Positions 31,201 through 38,299 of a stretch of DNA of 64,000 nt are shown one piece after another; position 1 is the first letter of the stretch, and each line of letters begins with the position of its first letter. Under the pieces are notes generated by a model. It was not told the DNA's origin. It ran no database searches and saw nothing but the letters and a program-made list of their open reading frames with translations. Position numbers and translations under genes: made by a program. The DNA comes from Prionace glauca. Taxonomy: Eukaryota > Chordata > Chondrichthyes > Carcharhiniformes > Carcharhinidae. The DNA lies in contig CM075743.1 of assembly GCA_037974335.1 (NCBI GenBank), positions 8,056,449 through 8,120,448 on the forward strand. Reading direction: 5' to 3'.

Positions 31201-33485
31201 TCTGGCTGGTTCTGAATTTCCTGTTAGGAGGTGCACTAGAGAATTGTGGGATGATGAAAACAGAAAGTGCTGGAAAATCTCAGCAGGTCCGGCAGCATCT
31301 GTGGAGAGAGGAGCAGAGTTAATATTGAGTGGAATATGATTCTATTTTGGAACAGTGTGGGATGATGTTATTGGAAGTTTCTAACTCGCTGAACAGATAT
31401 CTCACCATTGTTATATTGCACCAGACAATGTTGCTGTCCCAGTGACCAGTCAATTCATAACATTCTTACTTTTAAGATCTTACTCAGCATTACAGATGTA
31501 CTGAGGAAATTTAATGAAACCAGCTCCAATTGATCTGTATCTAATCATCATGAAGTTGATCAGTGAAACTCTAGTTGATTGCTCCAGCTAACGTGCCTTG
31601 TCTGTGCGGTGCTGCTACAATAGGTCAGAGTGTAAAGAGGAGATTAATGTTTCAAACATGAAGCTGCCTCATTCACTTCAAATCATTCTGTATTTCTTCC
31701 AGTTTGCTCAGTTTCATTATCTGGAATGTGATTCGCTGGGGGCTCTTTACCCTCCTGGTGATTTGTGTTATTTCGGTCACATGGTGCACGAGAAAATCTC
31801 AGGTGAGGATTTTGGACTTTACAACAATCATTCTGCAAGTTCTCCATCAATTATTTAAAAAAAACATTGATCACAGATATTGTAAAGAGAAGGTTGCATT
31901 GAAATCAATGTCCACCGGGGGAAACAAAGCCATCGGCACCACTGGTGGCTTTTTTGAAGAGATGTAAGGGGAAGGTTTTTCACACAGAGGGCAGTGAATG
32001 CACAGCCAGAGGAGGTGATAAATCAGATTCTATAACATCATTCAAGAGGCATCTGGATAGATAAATGAAAAGGCAGGGAATAGAGAGATATGGACCGTGT
32101 AGAGGCAAGCAAAAATTAGATTAGAGAGGCATCTGTAGCAGCACAGACTTGGCGGGCCTGTCCTGTATTGTTCTTTGTTCTGCCATATTGCTCGGAACGA
32201 GTCCCATGGTGTCACACTGGCAGGACAGGCTGTGATTGAGCCCACCCTGACAGCAACTTTAGTTTTCTAAAGATTGAAACGCTATTTTTAAAGTCTGGCC
32301 AGTTTTATGAATGTTAAGATGGAACATCAATCCCCACATACAACCCCTCCCCACCCCGTCCCATCTCAAACACCATGCAATACACCCGCCGCACCCCCCC
32401 CCAACCCCCCCCCCCCCCCCCCCCCCACCCCACCCCCGCCCCCAAACTCCCAAAATTTCTCCGGGCATTGCCTGCTACTTTCCCCGGCCAAGTGACACAA
32501 ATGCTACTTGCCACTTGTCAGCCCAAGACTGGCTATTGTCAATATCTTGATGCAATTGGACATTGATGGCTTCAGTATCTGAAAAGTCGCGGATTGTACT
32601 GAACATTGTGCAGTCAACAGCAAACATCCCAGCATCTGACTTTATGTTGGAAGGAAGGTTATTGCTGAAGATGGTTGGGCTGAGAATCCTTTGTGACTCG
32701 TGTAGTGATGTCCTGGAGCTGAGATGGCTGACCTCCAACCATTACAACCACCTTCTTTTATGCCAGGTATCACTCCAACCAATTGAGGGCTTTCCTCCGA
32801 GTCCCATTCATTCTGGTTTTGTTCAGGGTCCTTGATCCTACACTTGGTCAAATGCTGTCTTGATGCCCAGGGCAGTCACTCTCATCTCACCTCTGGCATT
32901 CTGCTGTTTTGTCTATGTTTTAACCAAGGCTATAATAGGGCCTGGAGCTGAGTGACCCTGGCTGAACCCAAACTGAGCATCCATGAGAAGGTTATTGCTG
33001 AGTAAATGCCTCTTGATGAGTAAATGACCTCTTCCATCACTTTACTGATTATTAAGATTAGATTGATGGGGCAGTAATTGGCCAGGTTGGACTTGTCCTC
33101 CTTTTTGTAGAGACTTACCTGAGCAATTTTCCACATTGCTGGGTAGATGCCAGTGTTGTAGCTGTACTGGAACAGCTAGCCTAGGGGTGCAGCAAGTTCT
33201 GAAGCACAAGTCTTCAGTTCTATTGCCAGAGAGTTAATCACAGCCACAGGGAAACATCAGTTATCCATGCAAAAGTAATGTTACATGTCTTCATGAGGGA
33301 TATAAATGCCAGTTCTTTCCAGTAATGGGTGATCAATATGATCTCAAAACTGCCCCAAACTTTGCCTCAATTTGTTGCCACTTCCAGAATTCTGCTCAAA
33401 TCTGAAATGTCAATTGATGCATTGTTCTCCCAGTCTCAACGAATCTGATTTTTTTTTTCAGACACTCAATGAACCTGATTTTTAA
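1234..33485 (+). CDS. Gene A: CD300/pIgR-like multi-Ig receptor, partly decayed (spliced)
   Basis: This is a spliced gene for a type I membrane Ig-superfamily receptor. Exons found: signal 1234-1270; V1 12443-12748; C2-1 14734-15057; V2 15659-15952; C2-2 17578-17901; V3 24589-26085 (split by a LINE); C2-3 27504-27826; stalk 29719-29803; TM 31712-31802; tail 33462-33485. All Ig exons are phase 1-1, so any can be skipped in frame. V2, C2-2, V3 and C2-3 each carry a disabling change, so the simplest productive message is signal-V1-C2-1-stalk-TM-tail, 867 nt including the stop, 288 residues. V1 itself lacks the canonical second cysteine. The V type (KYWC motif with an extra disulfide pair, DxGxYxCGIE) is that of CD300, pIgR and TREM relatives; the C2 domain resembles Fc-receptor-like domains. 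Function is inferred: leukocyte surface receptor, possibly pairing with an ITAM adaptor through a TM arginine. Whether it is expressed cannot be told from sequence. Confidence 0.75.
1296..1638 (+). mobile_element. CR1-type LINE, 3' end only
   Basis: The segment reads as the last ~85 codons of CR1 ORF2 (ending ...DRFMDGKGLV) plus the short 3' UTR, with a tail of TTCTATG repeats typical of CR1. It lies 25 bases inside intron 1 of gene A. The matching site in gene B (after 40850) has no insertion, so it arrived after the gene duplication. Confidence 0.85.
2285..2405. repeat. Short insertion private to gene A
   Basis: Flanking sequence aligns directly across this place in gene B (about 41820-41832), where these ~120 bases are missing. 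The content resembles a common G/C-rich repeat seen also near 33715-33845 and 58200-58490 ('gattttcc', 'cccgcc' blocks). It is a non-autonomous repeat of unknown class. Confidence 0.4.
3352..3700 (-). mobile_element. Penelope-like retroelement, 3' end
   Basis: Read on the minus strand, the segment starts with the end of a GIY-YIG-type coding region (residues RDLGFM before a stop soon after) and runs into the characteristic 3' UTR ending 'cctggtgttgtcagac'. The same module is at 41173-41504, 47855-48185 and twice, inverted, at 58779-59165. I assign it to Penelope-like elements from recalled full-length elasmobranch copies; that should be checked. Confidence 0.55.
5285..5700 (+). mobile_element. 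LINE 3' end with CAAATCAAA-type tail
   Basis: The translated segment contains a degenerate non-LTR C-terminal signature (FPAATRLLNGPT, compare FFPRAVRLWN) and the 3' end reads 'tacatgtgacaataataa' followed by an A/CAAAT-rich tail. Related copies are at 13800-14010 (minus strand) and 61255-61450 (plus). The clade is not resolved. The copy is nested within the retroviral fossil. Confidence 0.5.
6455..6735 (+). mobile_element. tRNA-derived SINE, full length (tail type I)
   Basis: The head has tRNA promoter-like boxes ('gtggcacagtggttagcac' and 'gagttcgattccc'), followed by the body and the tail 'cagtaacttcattgcagtgttaatg...aataaataaa'. The family is repeated at 11506-11800, 36605-36946, 42180-42470, 44238-44335, 50370-50690, 51550-51865 and 54370-54660, plus fragments at 9548-9615 and 52640-52862. 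It lies inside the retroviral fossil. Confidence 0.75.
7425..8495 (+). mobile_element. Penelope-like retroelement, C-terminal part and 3' UTR
   Basis: One frame reads CNTCPS...KQCFTCTPSNLVHYIRCSQCGLLCIGDPKRRLGNCFAEH in pieces; the LLxIGxxKRRLGxxFAEH part is a degraded GIY-YIG endonuclease motif. A second frame continues with a HFNTLPCSPVHMSILGL-like stretch and GTAPHLLIGHF-like residues. The 3' end 'ttccagcatccgcagtattttgctttta' is the tail of an abundant elasmobranch repeat; short reversed pieces of it occur at 31252-31326 and 40295-40400. The copy is 5'-truncated and dead. It is inserted between retroviral segments. Confidence 0.6.
9548..9615 (+). mobile_element. SINE tail fragment
   Basis: Only the 3' tail of the type I SINE is present ('cacagtaacttcattgc' to 'taataaataaac'). 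The stretch before it (8500-9547) holds retroviral remnants on the minus strand up to about 9150 and then anonymous sequence. Confidence 0.6.
10420..11063. other. Intron 1 sequence shared by genes A and B
   Basis: This stretch aligns with 44540-45130 in gene B at high identity (for example the shared 'ggttctgctcagtgatcag' and 'ggtgaagacactctggaga' blocks). It is the flank of the shared retroviral fossil and shows the duplication covers the first intron. No exon is seen. Confidence 0.5.
11064..11352 (-). mobile_element. CR1-type LINE, 3' end only
   Basis: Read on the minus strand it is the CR1 C-terminus and 3' UTR ending with TTCTTATG repeats; on the plus strand it starts 'aacataagaacataagaaa'. 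It is absent from the matching place in gene B, so it post-dates the duplication. Confidence 0.8.
11506..11800 (+). mobile_element. tRNA-derived SINE (tail type I)
   Basis: The head 'gattagcactgctgcctca', B-box-like 'ggtttgattccc', body and tail 'cattgccgtgttaatgtaagc' are all present. It is absent from the aligned sequence of gene B. Confidence 0.75.
12443..12748 (+). CDS. Gene A V1 exon: CD300/pIgR-type V domain lacking Cys of F strand
   Basis: The exon is 306 nt, phase 1-1, between TTTTAG|GTGCATTG and CTAACG|GTATGT. In the spliced protein (residues 13-115) it has the B-strand Cys33 (IDCHY), the extra CD300/pIgR-type cysteine pair Cys47 (KYWC) and Cys54, an N-K-T glycosylation sequon and the DAGWYS motif. 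The residue after that motif, which is Cys in every other V copy here, is Tyr (TAT at 12688-12690), so the canonical Ig disulfide cannot form. A second acceptor six bases upstream (CTCAG|TTTTAG) would add two codons in frame. The extra disulfide may stabilise the fold in part, but binding function is doubtful. Upstream intron sequence matches that of the gene B V exon. Confidence 0.75.
13800..14010 (-). mobile_element. LINE 3' end (CAAATCAAA-tail family)
   Basis: It starts on the plus strand with the reversed tail 'tgatttgatttgattgagtattgtcacatg' and includes the reversed 'ctgccatcagacttttgaatgg' block ('agtctgatggcagcaggg'). Cassette 2 keeps only the last part of it (about 16820-16880), so the insertion pre-dates the cassette duplication and cassette 2 later lost the rest. 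Confidence 0.6.
14734..15057 (+). CDS. Gene A C2-1 exon: FcR-like Ig domain
   Basis: The exon is 324 nt, phase 1-1, between TACAG|AATCC and CCATG|GTAAGTG, and is open throughout. It has the canonical Cys pair (SISCES and YYCTAS), YTWYEK at the C strand and a second internal cysteine (DLHC). The sequence resembles C2/I-type domains of Fc-receptor-like proteins. Compared with the C2 of gene B it lacks the NAS sequon and cysteine at the A strand (LYVSFPGG instead of NASCSGG). It is the only C2 exon of gene A with no disabling change. Confidence 0.8.
15659..15952 (+). pseudogene. Gene A V2 exon, broken
   Basis: This is the duplicate of V1 in cassette 2. The body from 15691 on is well kept (DCHYGAEY, KYWC, DAGLYSCGIE). 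The acceptor has changed from CTCAGGTGC to CTCAAGTGC, moving the AG by one base, and about 11 bases are missing in the A/B strand region (aagagcgatca-type block). Reading from the shifted acceptor meets a TAA within ten codons. The donor (AACG|GTACAT) is intact. Unless an unseen acceptor is used, the exon is dead and would have to be skipped. Confidence 0.7.
17578..17901 (+). pseudogene. Gene A C2-2 exon, nonsense
   Basis: This is the cassette 2 duplicate of C2-1, 324 nt with intact acceptor (TGCAG|AACCC) and donor (AGTG|GTAAGTG). The serine codon TCA after the Gly-Gly of the A' strand has become TAA (17640-17642). The rest of the frame is open and conserved. Being phase 1-1, the exon could be skipped without frame loss. 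Confidence 0.75.
18190..18590. other. Intron sequence, no gene seen
   Basis: A short open frame (18331-18519) has no recognisable family and no splice or conservation support. An A/T-rich run with a TA microsatellite ('tttatatatatatag') lies at 18523-18540. Confidence 0.3.
18600..20652 (+). mobile_element. CR1-type LINE with most of ORF2, 5'-truncated
   Basis: One open frame of 528 codons (18580-20166) covers a pre-RT region, the reverse transcriptase (SYRPVSLTS, DFSKAFDKVHH, GVPQGSVLGPLLF, and the catalytic FADD at residues 393-396) and part of the thumb. It ends when one base of the consensus CACATTACAGG is lost; the C-terminus continues in another frame to about 20566. The 3' end is the CR1 UTR and TTCTATG repeats. 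The apurinic-type endonuclease domain is missing, so the copy is 5'-truncated and not autonomous. It lies in the intron between cassettes 2 and 3 of gene A. Confidence 0.9.
21060..21225 (+). mobile_element. Old CR1 C-terminal fragment
   Basis: The stretch reads like a diverged CR1 C-terminal coding region ('gatgatcttatagaggtcaataaaataatgagtgtagatagtc...'), parallel to IETYKMIRGLDRVDSD in younger copies. The stretch from 21230 to 21935 looks like another old LINE part in antisense, not resolved. Confidence 0.4.
21940..24560. other. G/C-rich, low-information intron sequence
   Basis: I see no exon here. The region holds G-rich and C-rich tracts (22250-22370, 23025-23110), a long hairpin at 22387-22446 and fragments of anonymous repeats. 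Open frames here are proline- or glycine-rich artefacts of base composition. The last ~180 bases (from about 24390) are the intron flank of V3, matching the flanks of V1 and V2. Confidence 0.4.
24589..26085 (+). pseudogene. Gene A V3 exon, split by a CR1 LINE
   Basis: The V exon runs from CTCAG|GTGCATTG to 24734, is interrupted by a CR1 (24735-25921) and resumes from 25926 to 26085 before AACG|GTACAT. Removing the insert and one copy of the 4-base duplication AAAT (24731-24734 and 25922-25925) leaves 146 + 160 = 306 nt, exactly the length of the other V exons, with all four cysteines. The domain was therefore intact when the LINE landed. The frame opened in the V half continues into LINE reverse transcriptase until a stop at 25611-25613. 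As it stands the exon cannot encode an Ig domain. Confidence 0.85.
24735..25921 (+). mobile_element. CR1-type LINE inserted within V3 exon
   Basis: The copy begins inside the RT domain (FQKAFDKVPHKRLL), includes GVPQGSVLGPQLF and the catalytic FADD, and ends with the CR1 tail 'tatttcttatgttcttatg'. The coding frame is shifted by one base near 25590 (LFPLKK region), with the C-terminus continuing in another frame. It is bounded by AAAT on both sides. It belongs to the same subfamily as the copies at 28127-28726, 61645-61890 and 62333-62865. Confidence 0.9.
26090..27480. other. Intron with G-rich tract and possible old LINE fragment
   Basis: Bases 26700-27010 are G-rich. On the minus strand 27060-27235 reads like a very decayed reverse transcriptase core (GSVFGPGMFAIYINYLDEG), possibly CR1. 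The first ~75 bases match the sequence after the gene B V exon ('ctgaaat...gatcaatggctagaatt'). Confidence 0.35.
27504..27826 (+). pseudogene. Gene A C2-3 exon, frameshifted at its end
   Basis: The acceptor (CACAG|AACCC) and donor (GTTG|GTAAGTG) are intact and the domain is open through YYCTAS and the G strand. It carries the NASCSGG A strand, as in gene B. The exon is 323 nt, not a multiple of three, and a shift in the linker after the domain brings a TGA at 27806-27808 (gene B reads CSYVTQ there). A message including it would end before the stalk. A secreted form ending here is conceivable but not supported by anything else. Confidence 0.7.
28127..28726 (-). mobile_element. CR1-type LINE, C-terminus and 3' UTR
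   Basis: The minus strand encodes the CR1 C-terminal region (LYRALVRPQLEYCVQFW, LIPELRGLSYEERLNKLGL) in one open frame to a stop, then the tail TTCTTATG. It is 5'-truncated and lies in the intron between C2-3 and the stalk exon. Confidence 0.9.
28740..29718. other. Intron before stalk exon, no gene seen
   Basis: The last ~120 bases align with the same intron of gene B ('tgaggttccattt', 'gatgaatctgaa'). A G-rich patch lies at 29010-29065. I see no exon. Confidence 0.4.
29719..29803 (+). CDS. Gene A stalk exon
   Basis: The exon is 85 nt, phase 1 to phase 2, between CGATAG|GAGCT and GAAAG|GTACAG. It encodes a Ser/Thr-rich stalk (EYTCEVFTTKSPTTSVV, then SSGSTPVSE), likely O-glycosylated, with one cysteine that could bridge two receptors. 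Gene B has an equal-length exon with the same TC-E start and SGST motif. Confidence 0.75.
29804..31701. other. Intron between stalk and TM exons
   Basis: I see no exon. A short reversed end of a Penelope-like repeat lies at 31252-31326 ('gaaaacagaaagtgctgg'). The beginning of the intron aligns with gene B. Confidence 0.4.
31712..31802 (+). CDS. Gene A transmembrane exon
   Basis: The exon is 91 nt, phase 2 to 0, encoding SFIIWNVIRWGLFTLLVICVISVTWCTRKSQ in pieces. The hydrophobic span runs from about FII to SVTW, with Asn and Arg in its outer third, like receptors that pair with ITAM adaptors such as FcR gamma. The acceptor GCTCAG at 31711 is shared with gene B. A second AG nine bases upstream (TTCCAG|TTTGCTCAG) would add three residues in frame and exists only in gene A. 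Confidence 0.8.
31950..32190 (+). mobile_element. Old CR1 3' end
   Basis: The segment resembles CR1 C-terminal coding sequence and tail ('ggggaaggttttt cacacagagggcagtgaatg ... tgtattgttctttgttctg') in a diverged copy. Confidence 0.55.
32396..32440. repeat. Poly-C tract
   Basis: A run of more than 20 C, flanked by further C-rich sequence, within the TM-to-tail intron. It may differ in length between individuals or be an assembly weak point. Confidence 0.8.
32475..33260 (-). mobile_element. L2-type LINE, reverse transcriptase fragment
   Basis: Read on the minus strand the pieces follow the RT order: KEDKSNLANYCPINL (RT1-2 region), then QFGFSQGHSAP-like, then IIKSDAGMFA-like preceding the catalytic box, and SQSWADKWQVAF after it. 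Several frame changes make it dead. The clade call (L2-like) comes from recalled vertebrate L2 proteins. Confidence 0.6.
33462..33485 (+). CDS. Gene A last coding exon: short tail
   Basis: After TTTTTCAG the exon reads ACACTCAATGAACC..., giving TLNEPDF and a TAA at 33483-33485. The whole cytoplasmic tail is about 12 residues, with no tyrosine and no ITIM or ITAM. The exon and following UTR align with the last exon of gene B (63274 on), which reads past this point. Confidence 0.65.
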   Translation, partial: TLNEPDF

Positions 33486-33605
33486 AGTTGAACCAAAAAG
33501 GGAAATGAAGATTCCCTGCTGACATCCTTATTGGTGGAATTTTGCATCCTAGTCAAATATTAATTACTTATCCAGCTTTGAACATTTCTTTTAACCAATG
33601 TACAT

Positions 33606-33611
33606 AATAAA
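33606..33611 (+). terminator. Gene A polyadenylation signal AATAAA
   Basis: AATAAA lies about 120 bases after the stop, in the block 'tttgtacataataaaa' conserved with gene B. Confidence 0.6.
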
Positions 33612-33619
33612 AAGATTTT

Positions 33620-35075
33620 GTCATTAAATGAATTTGACCAAAAATATAGTGGCTGCGACCTTCAAGTTGCAAATATAAAACTGGACAATATTTGATTTGT
33701 TTGCTGACTCAATGGGCGGGATTTTCCTTTCTCGCCTGCCATGAGAAAAGTAGTGGGCGCGGGGGGGTGAACCATGCAAAAATGCATTGACCTTGAGCGA
33801 GATTTTCTGCTTTTGGAGTGAGTGCGGCCAGAAAGACTTGCCCATTGTCTAGACTTCTCATTTCATATTCTTAACTTAATCCATGTCAACTTAAACACTA
33901 ACACATCTTGTAAGAAATAGACAACGTGACTTTTTCATTCACTGGAAACCAGTCGCTCTAATGATATGTTCCACATTGAGTAGGGGTGGGAAAATGTGCC
34001 TGTATAGCAATAGAATTGGAGACACACTGAGTTATATAAGAATGTACTTCCCTTTACTCGAGAAAGCTGATTCTATCTTAACTTCATTATGTTATGATTT
34101 TACCTTTACCTTAGCAAATGCAATCTATACTTGTTAAAGTTTCCGTGTTTCCTAATGTCTACAAGCCCAGCTTCAAATATGAAGCCTGGTCCCCTGTCTG
34201 AGCTCCATCTCGTTCCTCCCCTCTACTGTCTCTGTGCTGTGGGATAGCCGTTCCAGCTTCTCGTCCAACAGCCAGTCCTGAATGATCCAAAATTACAATT
34301 GAACATTGTGAACAGAGCAGCCGTTATCTTTGTCCCCACAAAAGCACCATTTTACTACCTTGCCACACCATCTGTTCAGCACGGTGAGCTGGGAAAATCG
34401 CGTGTAAAGCTACTGGAATTTTTAAGCAACTGGAATTTCTGGTTTCTGTCTTCCGTGCATGTATCTTCTTGTGATAAAATACAAAAAGAAAATAGTTGTG
34501 GTAGCTTGCCAAGTTTCCTTTCCTGATTTAGTTCATGGCACTAACAACCTGCCAGATTGTAACTAATGAATGAGGCACCAAGTAACTCTGTTAGTTGCCC
34601 ATCAGTTGATGGTAATTTGAGGAGTTCAAATCAATCTCACGTTGGTGAATGGACTGTCTGTGGTTCACATCTGCAATCTCCTGTCAGGGTAATGTGGATG
34701 ATGGCAGCATCTCCTCCAACCTGTAGCCAGTGCCTGTTGTATCTAATTGGAACACGATTACTGAGCAGTGCCTAGCCATGGCAAGGGAATCTCTCACCCA
34801 GTTGGGGCCTGCACAGACTCACTGGCCAGGGAAAGGCTCCAAAGCTAATTGAGGTCTACAGAGCATCAGAGTCAGCCAGCTGCCTCCAACCCAACTGCCA
34901 GCAATGGGGACCCACCAACACATCGCTCTTGCCTTGATGTCTCTCTGCGTGGGGGTTGATGTTTCTGAGGTTGAATTCCCAGCATCCCTCTCTCTTTACG
35001 GCAGCAACTTCCCCCATATCCCCACCACCCTCCCCCACCAGCACCACCCCACCCCTCACTGTATTGTAATACAGA
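33620..35075. other. Intergenic sequence after gene A
   Basis: The first ~400 bases still align with the 3' flank of gene B (about 63445-63850). Bases 33715-33845 resemble an anonymous G/C-rich repeat. I see no gene. Confidence 0.4.
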
Positions 35076-35079
35076 GGTC

Positions 35080-36283
35080 AAAGTGACCAAAGAGGTGGAT
35101 AGGGGTAAGGCAGTTGATGTGGTGTATATGGATTTTAGCAAGGCATTTGATAAGGTTCACCATGGTAGGCTTCTGCAGAAAATGCAGATGTATGGGATTG
35201 GGGATGATCTAGGTAATTGGATCAGGAATTGGCTAGCAGATAGGAGACAGAGGGTGGTGGTTGATGGTAAATATTCGTCATGGAGTTCGGTTACGAGTGG
35301 TGTGCCTCAGGGATCTGTTTTGGGGCCACTGCTGTTTGTAATTTTTATTACTGATCTGGATGAGGGTATAGTTGGGTGGATTAGTAAGTTTGCTGATGAC
35401 ACCAAAGTCGGAGATGTGGTAGATTGTGAGGAAGGGTGTCATAGCTTGCAGGGTGACTTAGAAAGGTTGCAGAGCTGGGCTGTGAGGTGGCGGATGGAGT
35501 TTAATGTGGAGAAGTGTGAGGTGATTCATTTTGGTAGGAATAACAGATGTGTTGAGTATAGGGCTAACGGGAGGACTTTGAATAGTGTGGAGGAGCAGAG
35601 GGATCTAGGTGTATGTGTACATAGATCCCTGAAAGTTGGGAATCAAGTAGATAAGGTTGTTAAGAAGGCATACGGTGTCTTGGCGTTTATTGGTAGGGGG
35701 ATTGAATTTAGGAGTCGCAGCGTCATGATGCAACTGTACACAACTCTGGTGCGGCCACACTTGGAGTTTTGTGTGCAGTTCTGGTCCCCACATTACAGGA
35801 AGGATGTAGAGGCTTTGGAGAGGGTGCAGAGGAGGTTTACCAGGATGTTGCCTGGTATGGAGGGGAGATCCTATGAGGAGAGACTGAGAGATTTGGGGTT
35901 GTTTTCGCTGGAAAGAAGGCGGCTAAGAGGGGATCTCATTGAAACATATAAGATGATTAGAGATTTAGACAGGGTAGATAGTGATAGCCTTTTTCCTAGG
36001 ATGGAGAAAGCTAGCACGAGGGGGTACGACTTTAAATTAAGGGGGGGTAGTTATAGGACTGATGTCAGGGGTAGGTTCTTTACCCAGAGGGTGGTGAGGG
36101 ACTGGAATGCCCTGCCAGCTGCAGTTGTAAATGCACCTAGTTTGGGGGCGTTTAAGAGATCTGTGGATAGGTTTATGGACGAAAAGGGATTGGTTTAGGC
36201 TAGTGGGTCATTGTTTTGTAACTGGTCGGCGCAACATCATGGGCCGAAGGGCCTGTTCTGCGCTGTAATGTTCTATGTTCTAT
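35080..36283 (+). mobile_element. CR1-type LINE with uninterrupted 371-codon RT/C-terminal frame
   Basis: An open frame (35083-36198) starts in the RT domain (TKEVDRGKAVDVVYMDFSKAF in two pieces), has GVPQGSVLGPLLF and the catalytic FADD at residues 103-106, and reaches the natural C-terminus (MDEKGLV) without a break. The 3' UTR and TTCTATG repeats follow. It is 5'-truncated (no endonuclease, no ORF1) but hardly decayed, which points to recent insertion between genes A and B. Confidence 0.9.
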
Positions 36284-36604
36284 ATGCAACAGATTGCTGT
36301 TCGAGAACTGATTTTCTTATTGGTTTCAATGGTTGAAAAGGTTTTGTTTGATATAGAATGCTGCCAGTGAATGTTCCAACTTAAGTGAACAGAAACTCAG
36401 TTTAACCACAATTTATTCTTTCAAATAAGTTGATGTTTGATGACCAGCAGCTGAACTCTGGGGAAAAAAAAGGTTTAAGCTCGTTGCACCTCATGGTGGT
36501 TTAACCACAAGAAAAATGTATTGCTGTGTCAAGGTTGATGCATGAAGGAAACCTCTGAATGTACACTAAGTGTTAGGTACTAAATAAAGAGTTGTGTTTG
36601 CAAT

Positions 36605-36946
36605 TAGAACATAGAAACCCTACAGTGCAGAAAGAGGCCATTTGGCCCATCGAGTCTGCACCAACCACAATCCCACCCAGGCCCTACTCCATATCCTTAC
36701 ATATTTACCCTCTAATCCCCCTAACTACCCATCTCAGGACACTAAGGGGCAATTGTTAGCATGGCCAATCAACCTAACCTGCACATCTTTGGACTGTGGG
36801 AGGAAGCCGGAGCACCTAGAGGAAGCCCACACAGACACGAGGAAAGTGTGAAAACTCCATACAGACAGTGACCCAAACCAGGAATCAAACCCAGGTCCCT
36901 GGAGTTGTGAAGCAGCAGTGTTAACCACTGTGCTACTGTGCCGCTG
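36605..36946 (-). mobile_element. tRNA-derived SINE (reversed)
   Basis: On the plus strand it starts with the tail 'aacatagaaaccctacagtg', and ends with the reversed tRNA-like head 'ggaatcaaacccagg ... gttaaccactgtgctactgtgcc'. This tail (type II) differs from the type I tail. Confidence 0.75.
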
Positions 36947-38124
36947 GATTATTGGAAGAAGGGGATCTGCATTATTACAGGTCTTGTTAGAAGCAAGCAT
37001 CATGGTTGCTGATCCATTATTGGGCTCCATGTGATACAGATGGAGAAACAGCGAACAGGTGTACAGGCTTCATAGGAACTGCACCATGATCACTTACCCC
37101 AGCTACTGAGCTGGATGAAGTCTTATGAATCATAAGCAAAAGGAAAGGCCAAAGCTGAGTGAAAATGGATGGATTGTTCTCCATCGATTCCCAAAAATCC
37201 TGAAACCGTCGTCAGTTAAACTGTGCTGGGAAATGAGGCTGTATTCTTGCAGCTTGGAACATTGATGGACCTTTCCGGAATTGGGTGGCAGGTTTCTCGG
37301 GATTCAATAGAATTGTTATCAACTGTTACACTCTGGATGTTACAGAAGCTTCCCAAAGGCTTGCACATGGCTAAATAACATTCAGAAACAGGGGACAAAG
37401 CTGTTTACTTCTAATTTTTTTCTCAGGGTTCCAGAGGGTAAGGACATCATTCTCAGCTCACATTCACAAAAACACAATTAAAAAAACCTGACTGGATAGT
37501 TCTTCTGATGTGTGATATGTAGATTAAAAGCATGCAAGTTTATATTTAGTTCCCTTGGCATTACCCGAGGCCTCTGAATCTCCGCCGATGGTTCCCATCT
37601 TGATAATGCTGGAAACTTCCAGCCTTCGACTCCAGAAGAGAAAATTCCATCCACCGTAACCCTCTCCTGGCAAGAACTGGTCAGCAAGGAGACAGATAGA
37701 AGACTGTGTCATCTGTTGTAAGGGTAACTGGACCCAATAAGCAGCATGAAGTTGGCTCAGACAGTGAGGGCAATATTCAGCTGAGAGCTCCTTGTAGAGG
37801 AAGGTGAGGGTGGAATTTTGAGAGCTCATGTCACCATCATTAACCCAACATCCGCCCACCGATCACAATTCCTGGGAAGGTAAACCCCTGGGTCGGGCTG
37901 ACCCATGGATCGTGGGTGGATCACTGAACCATTCCAGATCAAATAGTATCAACATCCCAGTGGGGGAGGAACACCACAGCAGGGCCTTGCCCTGTCATTG
38001 TTCGTTTGAGGAAGAGACATTTGAAAAAAAAGCTCAGTTCACAACCACCAGAATGTGGCTTTTGACACAGATAAAGACACTTCTCACACTTTACAGGAAC
38101 TTGAACTATTTGGTCAGACGTAAC

Positions 38125-38290
38125 ATACAAACTAGAAGCAGGAGTAGGCCATTCAGCCCTTTGAGCCTGTTTCGCCATTCATTTTGATCATGGCTGGTCA
38201 TCAAAGTCAATATCCTGATTTCTCCCTTCCCCCCACATTCCTTGATCCCTCTGACCCCAAAAGTTCATCGGGTTGTTAACTGCTTCAGTT
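38125..38290 (-). mobile_element. Old CR1 3' end (reversed)
   Basis: Diverged form of the 'gaagcaggagtaggccattcagccctttgagcctg...' CR1 3' end, read on the minus strand. Confidence 0.6.
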
Positions 38291-38299
38291 GTGAATCTA

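Noticed and set aside
32311-32550. Proline-rich frames around the poly-C tract
   Set aside because: They are a direct product of the C run.
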